A stretch of 48,533 bases of DNA from an uncultured Hungatella sp. (GTDB lineage: Bacteria; Bacillota; Clostridia; Lachnospirales; Lachnospiraceae): positions 1 to 48,533 of the forward strand of contig CAJUFP010000026.1 of NCBI GenBank assembly GCA_910585645.1, given 5' to 3'. Positions 25,007 to 33,313 of the stretch are shown piece after piece; within the stretch, counting starts at the first letter, position 1; each line of letters begins with the position of its first letter. The notes below the pieces were generated by a model that searched no databases, was not told the origin of the DNA, and saw only the letters and a list, made by a program, of their open reading frames with translations. The translations under genes were made by a program, and so were the position numbers.

Positions 25007-25834
25007 ATGGAAAAACAGGAATACTTAATCGGAGACATAGCCGCCATCACCGGCCTCAGCCGCGACGCGCTGCGGTTCTACGAAAAAAGAGGGATCCTCA
25101 CCCCCAAAAAGAAATCAAACGGATACCGGTACTACACGGAGGACGATCTTTATCTTCTGGTGCGGATACTGTTTTCCAAGAAGATGAATCTGGGCCTTGA
25201 CGCCATTGAGACGCTGATGGTCTCCCCTCCGCTGGACTGTGAACATAAGCAGACCCTGAGCCAGCAGATTGAGTCGGAGATAAGCGCCATCCGTTCTCAC
25301 AGACAGACCCTGGCCCGTCTGCTTTCCATAAAAAAGATTTATGAAGAACTGGAGGAATGTCAGAACCGATTCTGTCTGAAACCGTTTCCAAACTGCCGGG
25401 TTCTCCACACCATGGATTCGGCGGCTGACGGCCTGAAACAGTGGTTTCTTCTGTCCCGCCAATACGAAGGCCTGGATATGGTCTATGTATATGACTGTTA
25501 CCGATATCAGGCAGGATTTTCTCTGGATGAGGCCCAGATCAACTACGATTATTCCCAGCTGCTTATCTATGAGGAAGTGATGCGGTGTATGGAGCCGGAA
25601 TACGATTTTTCCGGATGTGAGGTTTTCAGGGAATCGGCGCCCTGTATCTTCACGGTGGCAGAGGTATCGGCTGTGGCGCCCTGCCTTTCAGTGGTTGGCG
25701 CCATGCGCCAATGGGCAGCCGGCCAGGGGATCGTGGCCTCACCGAAGATTTATGTCACCTCCAATTTTGCCAGGCTTAAGGACGGCGTCTGCTCCTATTA
25801 TCAGGAAATCTACATACCGGTGATCTCCTCCTGA
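25007..25834 (+). CDS. MerR-family regulator with GyrI-like effector domain
   Basis: This 275-residue protein opens with a MerR winged helix (about 5-75: YLIGDIAAITGLSRDALRFYEKRGIL, then NGYRYYTEDDLYLLVRIL), followed by a dimerisation coiled coil (about 85-125) and a larger C-terminal domain like the effector domains of BmrR-type regulators. Such proteins bind a hydrophobic ligand and activate a promoter with an overlong spacer. I chose ATG at 25007, eight bases after AAAGG; GTG at 24998 is also in frame. Its probable target is the 19-bp-spacer promoter at 25871-25901 just downstream, in front of the choline-binding-repeat gene. Confidence 0.87.
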   Translation: MEKQEYLIGDIAAITGLSRDALRFYEKRGILTPKKKSNGYRYYTEDDLYLLVRILFSKKMNLGLDAIETLMVSPPLDCEHKQTLSQQIESEISAIRSHRQTLARLLSIKKIYEELEECQNRFCLKPFPNCRVLHTMDSAADGLKQWFLLSRQYEGLDMVYVYDCYRYQAGFSLDEAQINYDYSQLLIYEEVMRCMEPEYDFSGCEVFRESAPCIFTVAEVSAVAPCLSVVGAMRQWAAGQGIVASPKIYVTSNFARLKDGVCSYYQEIYIPVISS

Positions 25835-25870
25835 ACAAACATTAGTAAAGAAACCGAAAGGTTCCGTTCA

Positions 25871-25901
25871 TTGACCATGGAGCGGCTCCAAGGTGTATAG
25901 T
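25871..25901 (+). promoter_or_regulatory. MerR-type promoter: 19-bp spacer with central dyad
   Basis: TTGACC (25871-25876) and TATAGT (25896-25901) are 19 bases apart. The spacer region holds the dyad ACCATGGAGC (25874-25883) and GCTCCAAGGT (25885-25894), matching at 9 of 10 positions around one base. Overlong spacer plus dyad is the hallmark of promoters activated by MerR proteins, and a merR-type gene ends 36 bases upstream. Confidence 0.82.
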
Positions 25902-25941
25902 TGGCCTATCAAAAATGAAATACAACTTTGGAGGCAAAACT

Positions 25942-27360
25942 ATGAGACGGAAACGATTTTGTTCTGCAGCAGCAGGATTTTTGATGGCATTTGGATTTGG
26001 CATCACATCATACGCAGCCACCGGCTGGCAGTGGGACGGCAGCGACTGGCGCTATTTCCAGCGGGACAATGAGGCAGTAACCAACACCTGGAAAAGGTCA
26101 GGCAGCCATTGGTTTTACTTAGGAGGCGACGGCCGCATGGTCCGCAGCCATTTGGTGGAAGACAATGACAATTACTATTACGTCAATTCCACCGGAGCCA
26201 GGGTAGCCAATGAGTGGAGAAAACTTCCCAATCAGGAATACGGCGGCGATGAGCCGGATGAAGTGTGGTACTATTTCCAGTCCAACGGGAAAGCTTACAA
26301 AGCCCCTGATTCCGGGCGGACTTCCTTTAAATCCATTGTGACAGCCAGCGGTGAGACGAAAAAATATGCCTTTGACAGCAATGGCCGCATGCTTTTCGGG
26401 TGGGTCAATGAGGAATCCGGGCGGGTGACAGGAGATGAGGCCTGGAAAGAAGGCGTTTACTACTGCGGAGATGAGAATGACGGGGCCATGGTCAAGGGGG
26501 CGTGGAGACGGCTGGAGGCTATGGACAGGGGCAATGACGAAAGCTCCTTCAACGACGAATACTGGTTTTATTTTAACGCCAACGGCAAAAAGATTACGGG
26601 AACCAAAAAGACCATAAACGGCTATAAATACCTGTTTGGTGAGGACGGAAACGCAAAATACCAATGGCAGTCAACGCCTGTGGCCACCGGCAGCATAGCC
26701 ACTCCGTCCAATGCCAACTCCTACTACAAACGTCCGGACCAGTGCTGGCTGGCAGTGGGATGGTTTAAGACCGTGCCGGGGCCGGAGGTTGACATGCAGG
26801 CCTATGAGGATGAGGAGGAATACTGGTTCTACGGGCTGTCAAACGGAGGCGTGGTCACCAGCCAGCTGAAAACCGTCAACGGCCATACCTACGGCTTCAA
26901 TGAAAACGGTATGATGCTCCACGGCCTTTACAAAATGAAAGTGGAGAATAAGAAGATCCTCTCCTATGAGAAAATTGAAAACGAATCCCAGCTGCCCCAG
27001 GCAGGAGACATGGAGAAGGTGTACTACTTTGGGGATACGCCGAAAGAGGGTGTTATGAAGACCGGCAGGTGTACAATCGATCTGGACGGGGAGCGGTCCA
27101 CCTATTATTTCAAAACATCCGGCACGGACAGAGGCGCAGGCGTTGAGGGCATCCACGACGGCGGCATCTACGAAAAGGGACGGCTGCAGACCATTGAATA
27201 CGGGATGAGATACGGCGTTATCAAATACCGGGGAAAGGATTATCTGGTAAACCAGACCGGGAAGATACAGAAAAATAAGAAGAATGTGAAAGACGCTGAT
27301 GAGGTGTATTATTCCACTGACAAAGACGGAATCATTACCCACAGAGGGAATAAAGAGTAA
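25942..27360 (+). CDS. Secreted choline-binding-repeat (cell-wall-binding) protein
   Basis: This 472-residue protein has a signal peptide (MRRKRFC, hydrophobic core, cleavage after SYA near residue 25). The mature part is built from Trp/Tyr-Gly repeats such as WYYFQSNGKAYK, YWFYFNANGKKITGTKKTINGYKYLFGEDG and YWFYGLSNGGVVTSQLKTVNGHTYGFNENG, which are CW_binding/choline-binding repeats. They usually tether proteins to choline on teichoic acid or to other wall polymers. No catalytic domain is visible, so it may be a structural or adhesive surface protein. TTTGGAGG precedes the ATG at 25942; the upstream ATG at 25915 lacks a site. Expression is probably switched by the adjacent MerR regulator. 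Confidence 0.87.
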   Translation: MRRKRFCSAAAGFLMAFGFGITSYAATGWQWDGSDWRYFQRDNEAVTNTWKRSGSHWFYLGGDGRMVRSHLVEDNDNYYYVNSTGARVANEWRKLPNQEYGGDEPDEVWYYFQSNGKAYKAPDSGRTSFKSIVTASGETKKYAFDSNGRMLFGWVNEESGRVTGDEAWKEGVYYCGDENDGAMVKGAWRRLEAMDRGNDESSFNDEYWFYFNANGKKITGTKKTINGYKYLFGEDGNAKYQWQSTPVATGSIATPSNANSYYKRPDQCWLAVGWFKTVPGPEVDMQAYEDEEEYWFYGLSNGGVVTSQLKTVNGHTYGFNENGMMLHGLYKMKVENKKILSYEKIENESQLPQAGDMEKVYYFGDTPKEGVMKTGRCTIDLDGERSTYYFKTSGTDRGAGVEGIHDGGIYEKGRLQTIEYGMRYGVIKYRGKDYLVNQTGKIQKNKKNVKDADEVYYSTDKDGIITHRGNKE

Positions 27361-27374
27361 AAAGCAGCGGTGAG

Positions 27375-27425
27375 GGACAGACGCTCCGGGATAGGGGGGA
27401 GGGCGTCTGTCCTGTTTTATTTTGG
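27375..27425 (+). terminator. Terminator of the choline-binding protein gene
   Basis: GGACAGACGC (27375-27384) pairs perfectly with GCGTCTGTCC (27403-27412), followed by TGTTTTATTTT. Confidence 0.88.
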
Positions 27426-27450
27426 CAAAGAGGGAGGATTCGGTTGAAAA

Positions 27451-27478
27451 TGGAAACAGCCTATGCTAAGGTTATAAG
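27451..27478 (+). promoter_or_regulatory. Possible promoter of the leader/methyltransferase unit
   Basis: TGGAAA (27451-27456), a 16-base spacer and TATAAG (27473-27478) lie 25 bases before the leader peptide's ATG. The match is moderate, but a promoter is needed here because a strong terminator lies just upstream. Confidence 0.45.
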
Positions 27479-27503
27479 TAACTCAATCCGAAGGAGAGGC
27501 AAA

Positions 27504-27548
27504 ATGCACATAAATTTTATCCGAAGTAATTACCCGGTGCAGCAGTAA
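27504..27548 (+). CDS. 14-residue leader peptide of the methyltransferase gene
   Basis: A short frame, MHINFIRSNYPVQQ, begins at an ATG preceded by GAAGGAGAGG, as good a ribosome site as any in the window, and ends in TAA at 27546-27548. Its last codons (CCG GTG CAG CAG) form one strand of the RNA stems described next. That overlap is typical of regulatory leader peptides, in which a stalled ribosome decides which RNA fold forms. The peptide is probably not a functional product itself. Stalling by a ribosome-targeting drug or by an amino acid shortage are both possible. Confidence 0.7.
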   Translation: MHINFIRSNYPVQQ

Positions 27549-27609
27549 GATCTGATAACAGGCTGCATTGGGAATAACACATGACTTCGTTATCAGAGGA
27601 CTGCACCGG
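27533..27609 (+). promoter_or_regulatory. Attenuator-like RNA with mutually exclusive stems
   Basis: CCCGGTGCAGC (27533-27543) can pair with GCTGCATTGGG (27562-27572; 11 pairs including two G-U), or its inner CCGGTGCAG (27534-27542) can pair perfectly with CTGCACCGG (27601-27609). In the second fold TCTGATAAC (27551-27559) also pairs perfectly with GTTATCAGA (27589-27597). The two folds cannot coexist. The first strand lies inside the leader peptide's codons. No U tract follows the long stem, so translational control or a downstream factor is likelier than simple termination. Confidence 0.75.
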
Positions 27610-27652
27610 ATCGTAGCACCAATCATTCAATACGAAAAGGAGTAGTTAAAAG

Positions 27653-28432
27653 ATGAATAACCGAATAAACCGAAAAGAACTGGAAATCTTATGGCGTCGT
27701 GAGGAGGAGACGGCCCATATTCACGGATGGGATTTCTCCCACATCCGGGGAAAATATGAGGAAGAACACGACCTGCCGTGGAATTATGAAGCCATGGTCA
27801 GACGTTGGCTGGAGCCTGACATGAGACTCCTTGACATAGACACAGGGGGAGGGGAGTTTCTGTTGTCCCTGGGCCACCCCTGCGACCGTCTGGCCGCCAC
27901 GGAAAATTACCCGCCCAATGTCCGGCTGTGCAGGGAAAAACTCCTTCCCCTGGGAATCGACTTTCAGAAAGCGGACGGCAGCAAAGCCCTGCCATTTCCA
28001 GCCGGAAGATTTGACATGGTCATAAACCGTCACGGAAACTTTCATCCCGGTGAGATCGGACGGGTGCTGAAACCAGGCGGCATCTTTCTCACAGAACAGG
28101 TGGGGGCTGAAAATGACCGGGAGCTTGTCAGGCTGCTGTTAAACCACGTGCCAGAGCTTCCGTTTCCCAGCCAGTATCTGAACATCGCCAGAGCAGATTT
28201 TGAGGCCGCGGGATTTGAGACTCTGGAGGCGGAAGAAGCCTTTCGCCCCATAAAGTTTTGGGACGTGGGGGCTCTTGTGTGGTTTGCCCGGATCATTGAG
28301 TGGGAATTTCCGGGATTTTGTGTCAGCGATTGTCTGGACAACCTTTATCATGCCCAGGAGATTTTAGAGAAAAACGGGGTGATAGAGGGGACGATCCATC
28401 GGTTTTTGCTGGCAGTCAGAAGGAAAAAATAA
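27653..28432 (+). CDS. Class I SAM-dependent methyltransferase
   Basis: This 259-residue protein is a Rossmann-fold methyltransferase. Motif I is LLDIDTGGGEFLLSLG (about 60-75); later motifs are the acidic loop ATENYPPNV, RFDMVINRHGNFH (motif IV region) and the VLKPGGIFLTEQVG strand typical of UbiE-like (type 11) enzymes. The N-terminal segment EETAHIHGWDFSHI is shared with a Firmicutes subgroup. The methyl acceptor is not known. The leader peptide and switching stems in front resemble the control of ribosome-protecting methyltransferases, so rRNA or an antibiotic is a possible target, but the fold alone does not show it. AAAAGGAG precedes the start. The next gene follows after 21 bases. Confidence 0.85.
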   Translation: MNNRINRKELEILWRREEETAHIHGWDFSHIRGKYEEEHDLPWNYEAMVRRWLEPDMRLLDIDTGGGEFLLSLGHPCDRLAATENYPPNVRLCREKLLPLGIDFQKADGSKALPFPAGRFDMVINRHGNFHPGEIGRVLKPGGIFLTEQVGAENDRELVRLLLNHVPELPFPSQYLNIARADFEAAGFETLEAEEAFRPIKFWDVGALVWFARIIEWEFPGFCVSDCLDNLYHAQEILEKNGVIEGTIHRFLLAVRRKK

Positions 28433-28453
28433 GTATCAGCCCGGAGGCAGAAC

Positions 28454-30763
28454 ATGAACAGTCAGGAAGAGACAACGATCATCCACACCACAGGCCGAAA
28501 CAACTGCGGAGGCCGGTGTATCATCCACGCCCATGTGCGAAACGGAAAAATAGAAAAGCTGACCACAGACACCATAGACCAGGCCGGGGATCAGATTCCC
28601 CTGACTGCCTGCGTCCGGGGGCTTAATTATCACAAGACATTTCTGGGAGAGGACAGGCTTCGCTATCCCATGAAGCGCACAGGGGAGAGAGGCGAAGGGA
28701 AATTTCAGCGGATAACCTGGGAGGAGGCCGTGGACACCATCGCGTCGGAGTGGGTGCGGATCCGGGATACCTACGGCCCCGGCTCCCGGTATGTGAACTA
28801 CGCCACAGGAGTCAGCGCCCTCATGAGGGGGAACAATCTGGCCAAACGGCTTTTAAGCCTGGACGGCGGATTCCTGGATTACTACAATTCCTACAGCACC
28901 GCCTGTATCCGCCAGGCCACCCGGCTGATGTACGGAACCTGTGAGACAGGAAACTGCCTGGAAGACTGGCTCAACACCAACCTGATCATTCTGTGGGGCC
29001 ACAATCCGGCAGAGACGAAATTTGACTGCGGCACCATGTATTACCTGAAAAAGGCCAAAGAAAAGGGCATCCCCATCATTGTGGTGGACCCCAGAAAAAA
29101 TGACACGGTTCTTCAGCTGGGGGCGGAGTGGATTCCCATACGCCCTGCCACGGACAGCGCCATGATGGACGCCATGGCCTATGTGATCGTGAAAGAAGAG
29201 CTGTGGGATAAAGAATTTACGGACAGGTGCTGTCTGGGATTTGACCGGGACCACATGCCGGAGGGAATCGACGGTTCGGAGAGCTATCTCTCCTACGTTT
29301 TAGGGGAAAAAGACCACACGCCAAAGACGCCCCGGTGGGCGGAGGCAATTACCGGAGTCAGGGCGGAGGTGATCCGCAGTCTGGCCATCCGGTACGGTAG
29401 GGCAAAGCCCGGGGCGCTGATTCAGGGCTACGGCCCCCAGCGCCACGCCTGTGGGGAACAGATCACCAGAGGCGGGATCATGCTGGCCTGTCTCACAGGC
29501 AATGTGGGAGTCAGCGGCGGCTGGGCCAGCGGAGTGGCGGACTGCAGCCGCCACAAAAATCCGTCCTTTCCCCAGCCGAAAAATCCCTACGGCATGAAGA
29601 TTCCTGTGTTTCTGTGGACAGAGGCAGTGGAGCGGGGCCATGAGATGACAGAACTTGACGGGGTGACAGGGGACGGCGGGAGCGAAGCCGTGGGAGGAAC
29701 GGGAACTGCTGGAGGGTGGGAAGCCGGCGGCTTTGAAACCCGGCCCCTCCGCCTAACAAGCGATATCAAGATGATAATCAACCTGGCAGGCAACTGCCTG
29801 ATCAACCAGCACAGCGACATCAACCGCACGTCCCGGATTTTAAAAGACACATCCAAGTGTGAATTTATCGTGTGCAGCGACATTTTCATGACAGCCAGCG
29901 CCAGGTACGCGGACATCCTGCTCCCCGGCGTGTCCATGTTTGAGTGCGAAAATATCACCATGCCCTGGCAGTACGGAGATTTTCTTGGCTTTGGCAATCA
30001 GGTGATAGAACCCCTGTATGAGTGCCGGTTTGAATATGACTGGCTGTGTGAGGTGGCGGAAAAAATCGGCCTTGGCCGGGAATTTTCCCTGGGAAGAACG
30101 AAAGAACAGTGGCTGGAGGCCATGTATGAAGAACTGCGAAAAACAGAACAGGAACTTCCGGAATATGAGGAATTTAAGAAAGCGGGAATTTACCGCTACA
30201 AAAATAATCCCCATGTTGTCGCCTTTGAAAAAGAGCGCAGCGACCCAAACACATATCCTTTCCCCACAGAAAGCGGAAAGATTGAGATCTTTTCCGAAAA
30301 AGTCTACCGGACCCAATATAAAGACTTTTTTCCGGCTATCCCCCGGTACGTGGAACCGCCGGAAGGCGCCGGGGATGCCCTGGCGCAAAAATACCCTCTG
30401 CAGCTCATTGGGTGGCACACCAAGAGAAGGTGCCACAGTATCCACGACAACAACCGGGCCATGGAAAAACTGGACCCACAGATGCTGTGGATGAACCCGA
30501 AAGATGCCGGAGCAAGAGGCCTAAAAGACGGAGACACGGCCTTTGTGTGGAATGACAGAGGGCGGATGAAAGTTCCCGTCAAGGTAACGGACAGGATCAT
30601 GGCAGGCGTGACGGCCCTTTCCCAGGGCGCCTGGTATCGGCCGGACAAAGACGGGACAGACCTGGGAGGCTCTGTCAATGTGCTCACGTCCCTAAAGCCC
30701 ACCCCCTACGCAAAGGGGAATCCGCAGCATACGAATCTGGTGGAAGTGGAGAGGGCGGAGTAG
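28454..30763 (+). CDS. Molybdopterin-dependent oxidoreductase, DmsA-like
   Basis: This 769-residue protein is a DMSO-reductase-family molybdenum enzyme. It matches DmsA in CVRG...RLRYPMKRTGERGEGKFQRITWEEAVDTIA, in the YNSYSTACIRQ segment with the probable Mo-ligating Ser, and in the C-terminal QLIGWHTKRRCHSIHDN region. The N-terminal Fe-S motif has Cys18, Cys22 and Cys53, but the position of DmsA's first cysteine is Gly14, so the usual fourth ligand appears missing. There is no Tat signal peptide and no DmsB or DmsC gene, implying a soluble cytoplasmic enzyme with another electron partner. A MobA-MobB fusion for cofactor maturation lies downstream. The substrate (S- or N-oxide, or other) is unknown. 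Confidence 0.88.
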   Translation: MNSQEETTIIHTTGRNNCGGRCIIHAHVRNGKIEKLTTDTIDQAGDQIPLTACVRGLNYHKTFLGEDRLRYPMKRTGERGEGKFQRITWEEAVDTIASEWVRIRDTYGPGSRYVNYATGVSALMRGNNLAKRLLSLDGGFLDYYNSYSTACIRQATRLMYGTCETGNCLEDWLNTNLIILWGHNPAETKFDCGTMYYLKKAKEKGIPIIVVDPRKNDTVLQLGAEWIPIRPATDSAMMDAMAYVIVKEELWDKEFTDRCCLGFDRDHMPEGIDGSESYLSYVLGEKDHTPKTPRWAEAITGVRAEVIRSLAIRYGRAKPGALIQGYGPQRHACGEQITRGGIMLACLTGNVGVSGGWASGVADCSRHKNPSFPQPKNPYGMKIPVFLWTEAVERGHEMTELDGVTGDGGSEAVGGTGTAGGWEAGGFETRPLRLTSDIKMIINLAGNCLINQHSDINRTSRILKDTSKCEFIVCSDIFMTASARYADILLPGVSMFECENITMPWQYGDFLGFGNQVIEPLYECRFEYDWLCEVAEKIGLGREFSLGRTKEQWLEAMYEELRKTEQELPEYEEFKKAGIYRYKNNPHVVAFEKERSDPNTYPFPTESGKIEIFSEKVYRTQYKDFFPAIPRYVEPPEGAGDALAQKYPLQLIGWHTKRRCHSIHDNNRAMEKLDPQMLWMNPKDAGARGLKDGDTAFVWNDRGRMKVPVKVTDRIMAGVTALSQGAWYRPDKDGTDLGGSVNVLTSLKPTPYAKGNPQHTNLVEVERAE

Positions 30764-30815
30764 GTGGAAGCATATTTTAACAGGAACACTGCACTTTTAT
30801 AGAGGAGGTGCTTTC

Positions 30816-32150
30816 ATGGCAGAAAGTCAGAATGTTGAATGGAAAGAATCATGGCGGGACGAATATATAAAATGGATATGTGGATTTGCCAATGCTCAAG
30901 GTGGAAAAATATATATTGGTACAGATGACAATGGTGCAATTATTGGCATTCAGGACAGTAAGAAACTTTTGGAAGATATTCCAAATAAAGTAAGAGATAT
31001 CCTGGGTATTATGGTGGACGTTAACCTGCTGACACAAGACGGGAAAAATTATATAGAGATATGTGTCAATCCCAGCAGTTATCCGGTAAATTTTAGGGGA
31101 GAGTACCATTATCGAAGCGGAAGCACAAAGCAGCTTCTTAAGGGTGCGGCATTAACTGAATTTTTGCTGTCAAAAACAGGATATAAATGGGATGCGGTTC
31201 CCGTAGATGGGGTGAGAATTGAGGATTTAGACAAAGAAAGTTTTGATATCTTTCGCCGGGAAGCTCTGCGAAGCGGCCGCATGATAGAAGAAGATTTGAA
31301 TATGACAAATGAACAGCTTTTGGACAGCCTTGGCCTAATTGAAAATGGAAGGCTAAAGAGAGCCGCAATTTTGTTGTTTCACCGCAACCCGGAAAAGTGG
31401 GTAACAGGTGCGTATATTAAAATCGGCTATTTTAAGCAGGGTTCTGATTTGCGCTATCAGGATGAAATCCATGGTTCACTGTTTATACAGGCAGATCGGG
31501 TTATTGAATTGATCTATCTAAAATATATGAAGGCAATCATTTCTTACGATAATGTTACAAGAATTGAGACCTATCCTTTTCCAAAAGCTGCTGTCAGGGA
31601 GGCGGTATACAATGCTATCATACATTCCAATTATGCAGCGCTTATACCTATCCAGATTAGAATCCATGAAGACGAACTTTATATTAGTAATGATTGTGTC
31701 TTTCCTGTTGGCTGGACAGTAGAAACATTGATGGAGCGCCACCGTTCACTACCCTATAATCCCAATATAGCTAACGGATTTTTCCGCGCAGGTTATGTTG
31801 AAACCTGGGGGCGTGGAATAGAGAAAATATGTGAGGCGTGTAAAAGTTATCATGTACCTATGCCGGAATATACGCTGCATTTAGAAGATATTATGGTGAA
31901 ATTTACAGCTCTTCCAAAGTTTAAAGTGCCAAATGAGTTAAATGGCACTTTAAATGGCACTTTAAATGGCACTTTGGAAGAAAAAATTTTATCAGTAATA
32001 AGAGAAAATCCCCACATAACCCAATCTAAAATTGCTTCAAAGATAGAATGTTCGGAGAGGACCGTAAAGAGGCTTATGAAAATAATGATTGAAAAAGGTA
32101 TGATTGAGCGCGCCGGCGGACGCAGACTGGGAAAGTGGGTTGAAAAGTGA
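30816..32150 (+). CDS. AlbA_2 (Schlafen-like) ATP-binding transcriptional regulator
   Basis: Residues 1-115 of this 444-residue protein form an AlbA_2 domain: VEWKESWRDEYIKWICGFANAQGG, GTDDNGAIIGI and YHYRSGSTKQLL. A middle region has an ATPase-like segment (YPFPKAAVREAVYNAIIHSNY, RGIEKI) typical of the COG2865 family of putative regulators. The end (about 385-444) is a winged helix, ITQSKIASKIECSERTVKRLMKIM. Between them is the linker LNGTLNGTLNGT, encoded by a 12-bp tandem repeat. AGGAGG precedes the start. The gene is clearly more AT-rich than the molybdenum genes on both sides, so it looks inserted; targets are unknown. Confidence 0.85.
   Translation: MAESQNVEWKESWRDEYIKWICGFANAQGGKIYIGTDDNGAIIGIQDSKKLLEDIPNKVRDILGIMVDVNLLTQDGKNYIEICVNPSSYPVNFRGEYHYRSGSTKQLLKGAALTEFLLSKTGYKWDAVPVDGVRIEDLDKESFDIFRREALRSGRMIEEDLNMTNEQLLDSLGLIENGRLKRAAILLFHRNPEKWVTGAYIKIGYFKQGSDLRYQDEIHGSLFIQADRVIELIYLKYMKAIISYDNVTRIETYPFPKAAVREAVYNAIIHSNYAALIPIQIRIHEDELYISNDCVFPVGWTVETLMERHRSLPYNPNIANGFFRAGYVETWGRGIEKICEACKSYHVPMPEYTLHLEDIMVKFTALPKFKVPNELNGTLNGTLNGTLEEKILSVIRENPHITQSKIASKIECSERTVKRLMKIMIEKGMIERAGGRRLGKWVEK
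31938..31973 (+). repeat. Three perfect 12-bp tandem repeats within the AlbA_2 gene
   Basis: TTAAATGGCACT occurs three times in a row and encodes LNGT three times. An inverted partial copy, TTTAAAGTGCC, ends at 31930. In-frame units would let the linker change length without breaking the frame. Confidence 0.9.
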
Positions 32151-33160
32151 TGGATCAGAAAACCACAATCAACCGCCCCACACCCCCGGATGCAGACGAC
32201 ATAGCCGGATACCTGCTGTCCGGCGGCAGGAACCGCCGCATGGGCGGCTGTAAGAAGCTGTTTTTAGAATACAACCACACCCCCTTTTACCGTCATATCC
32301 TGACAGGAATGTCCCCGTTAAAGACCATATACCTGTCTGTAGACACCCCGGAGCCCTACAAGTCCGTGGGCCTTCCCCTTATCACAGACAGGTATCCGGA
32401 GACAGGCCCCCTGGGCGCGGTCTGCACCGGCCTGGAGCTTTGCCATGAGCACGCCCTTTTCGTCGCGGCATGCGACATGCCCTTTTTAGACGAAACCGTC
32501 ACAGAACAGCTTATAGAACAATACAGACAGCACCAGAAGATCATCATAACCGAATCAGACGGAACCCTCCTTCCGTTTCCCGGAATTTACCCCAAAGAAG
32601 CGCTGCCCATATTTCTCAATCAGCTAAAAACAGGAAGGCGAAAGATGACCGAAGCCATCAAGAAAGCAGGCTGCAGAACCATTCCCCTTGAAAAAGGAAG
32701 CACTGCCGGCATCAACATCAACACCCCCGACGAATACCGGCGGCTGACCAAACCAGCCCCGTTTATCTTTGCCGTAAGCGGCTATAAAAATTCCGGAAAG
32801 ACCACACTGCTTACCGGCCTGATCCCTGAACTGAAACGCAGAGGATACAAGGTAGCTGTCATCAAACACGACGGCCACGACTTTCAGAGCGACGTACCGG
32901 GAACCGATAGCTTCCGTTTCCAGGAGGCAGGAGCCTTCGGGACAGCCGTATACTCATCCAAACGGCTGATGATCACAAAAGAATACAAAGAGCCAGACGA
33001 AAAGATGCTCATAAAAGCCTTTGGGGAGGCGGATATCATTCTGATCGAAGGTCTGAAAAACAGCAGTTACCCCAAATATATCTGCGACTATCCGAACCAG
33101 AAGCCCATATCCGCCGCGGAGCTGGCGGACAGGATCGAAAACCTGAAAGAAACAAAGTAA
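32150..33160 (+). CDS. MobA-MobB fusion: molybdenum cofactor guanylyltransferase with GTPase domain
   Basis: This 336-residue protein joins two enzymes of molybdopterin guanine dinucleotide synthesis. Residues about 10-195 are MobA: GYLLSGGRNRRMGGCKK (nucleotide loop), TDRYPETGPLGAVCTGL and VAACDMPFL. Residues about 200-336 are MobB: AVSGYKNSGKTTLL (Walker A), IKHDGHDF and IILIEGLKNS. MobA attaches GMP to molybdopterin; MobB is thought to help deliver GTP. The enzyme at 28454 needs this cofactor form. ATG at 32150 shares one base with the previous stop (TGATG); GTG at 32147 is an alternative. Confidence 0.92.
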   Translation: MDQKTTINRPTPPDADDIAGYLLSGGRNRRMGGCKKLFLEYNHTPFYRHILTGMSPLKTIYLSVDTPEPYKSVGLPLITDRYPETGPLGAVCTGLELCHEHALFVAACDMPFLDETVTEQLIEQYRQHQKIIITESDGTLLPFPGIYPKEALPIFLNQLKTGRRKMTEAIKKAGCRTIPLEKGSTAGININTPDEYRRLTKPAPFIFAVSGYKNSGKTTLLTGLIPELKRRGYKVAVIKHDGHDFQSDVPGTDSFRFQEAGAFGTAVYSSKRLMITKEYKEPDEKMLIKAFGEADIILIEGLKNSSYPKYICDYPNQKPISAAELADRIENLKETK

Positions 33161-33171
33161 AAATGATCCCG

Positions 33172-33227
33172 CTGATAAATCAAAAGCGCATCAAGGGAAA
33201 CATTTCCTTAGATGCGCTTTTATCAGT
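33172..33227. terminator. Terminator after the MobA-MobB gene
   Basis: AAAAGCGCATC (33182-33192) pairs with GATGCGCTTTT (33211-33221), extended outward by CTGATA and TATCAG. The A and T runs could serve either direction. Confidence 0.8.
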
Positions 33228-33313
33228 TCAACACCAGAAAGAAAATGAAGATATTTTACAAGCCAGAAAAAATGTTTCCTGGTATAATAAGTGTCAGTGA
33301 GGAGGTACACCGT

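Noticed and set aside
27551..27609. The nested stems before the methyltransferase considered as a simple terminator
   Set aside because: No U tract follows 27609, and an alternative strand pairs with the same bases, which fits a switch better.
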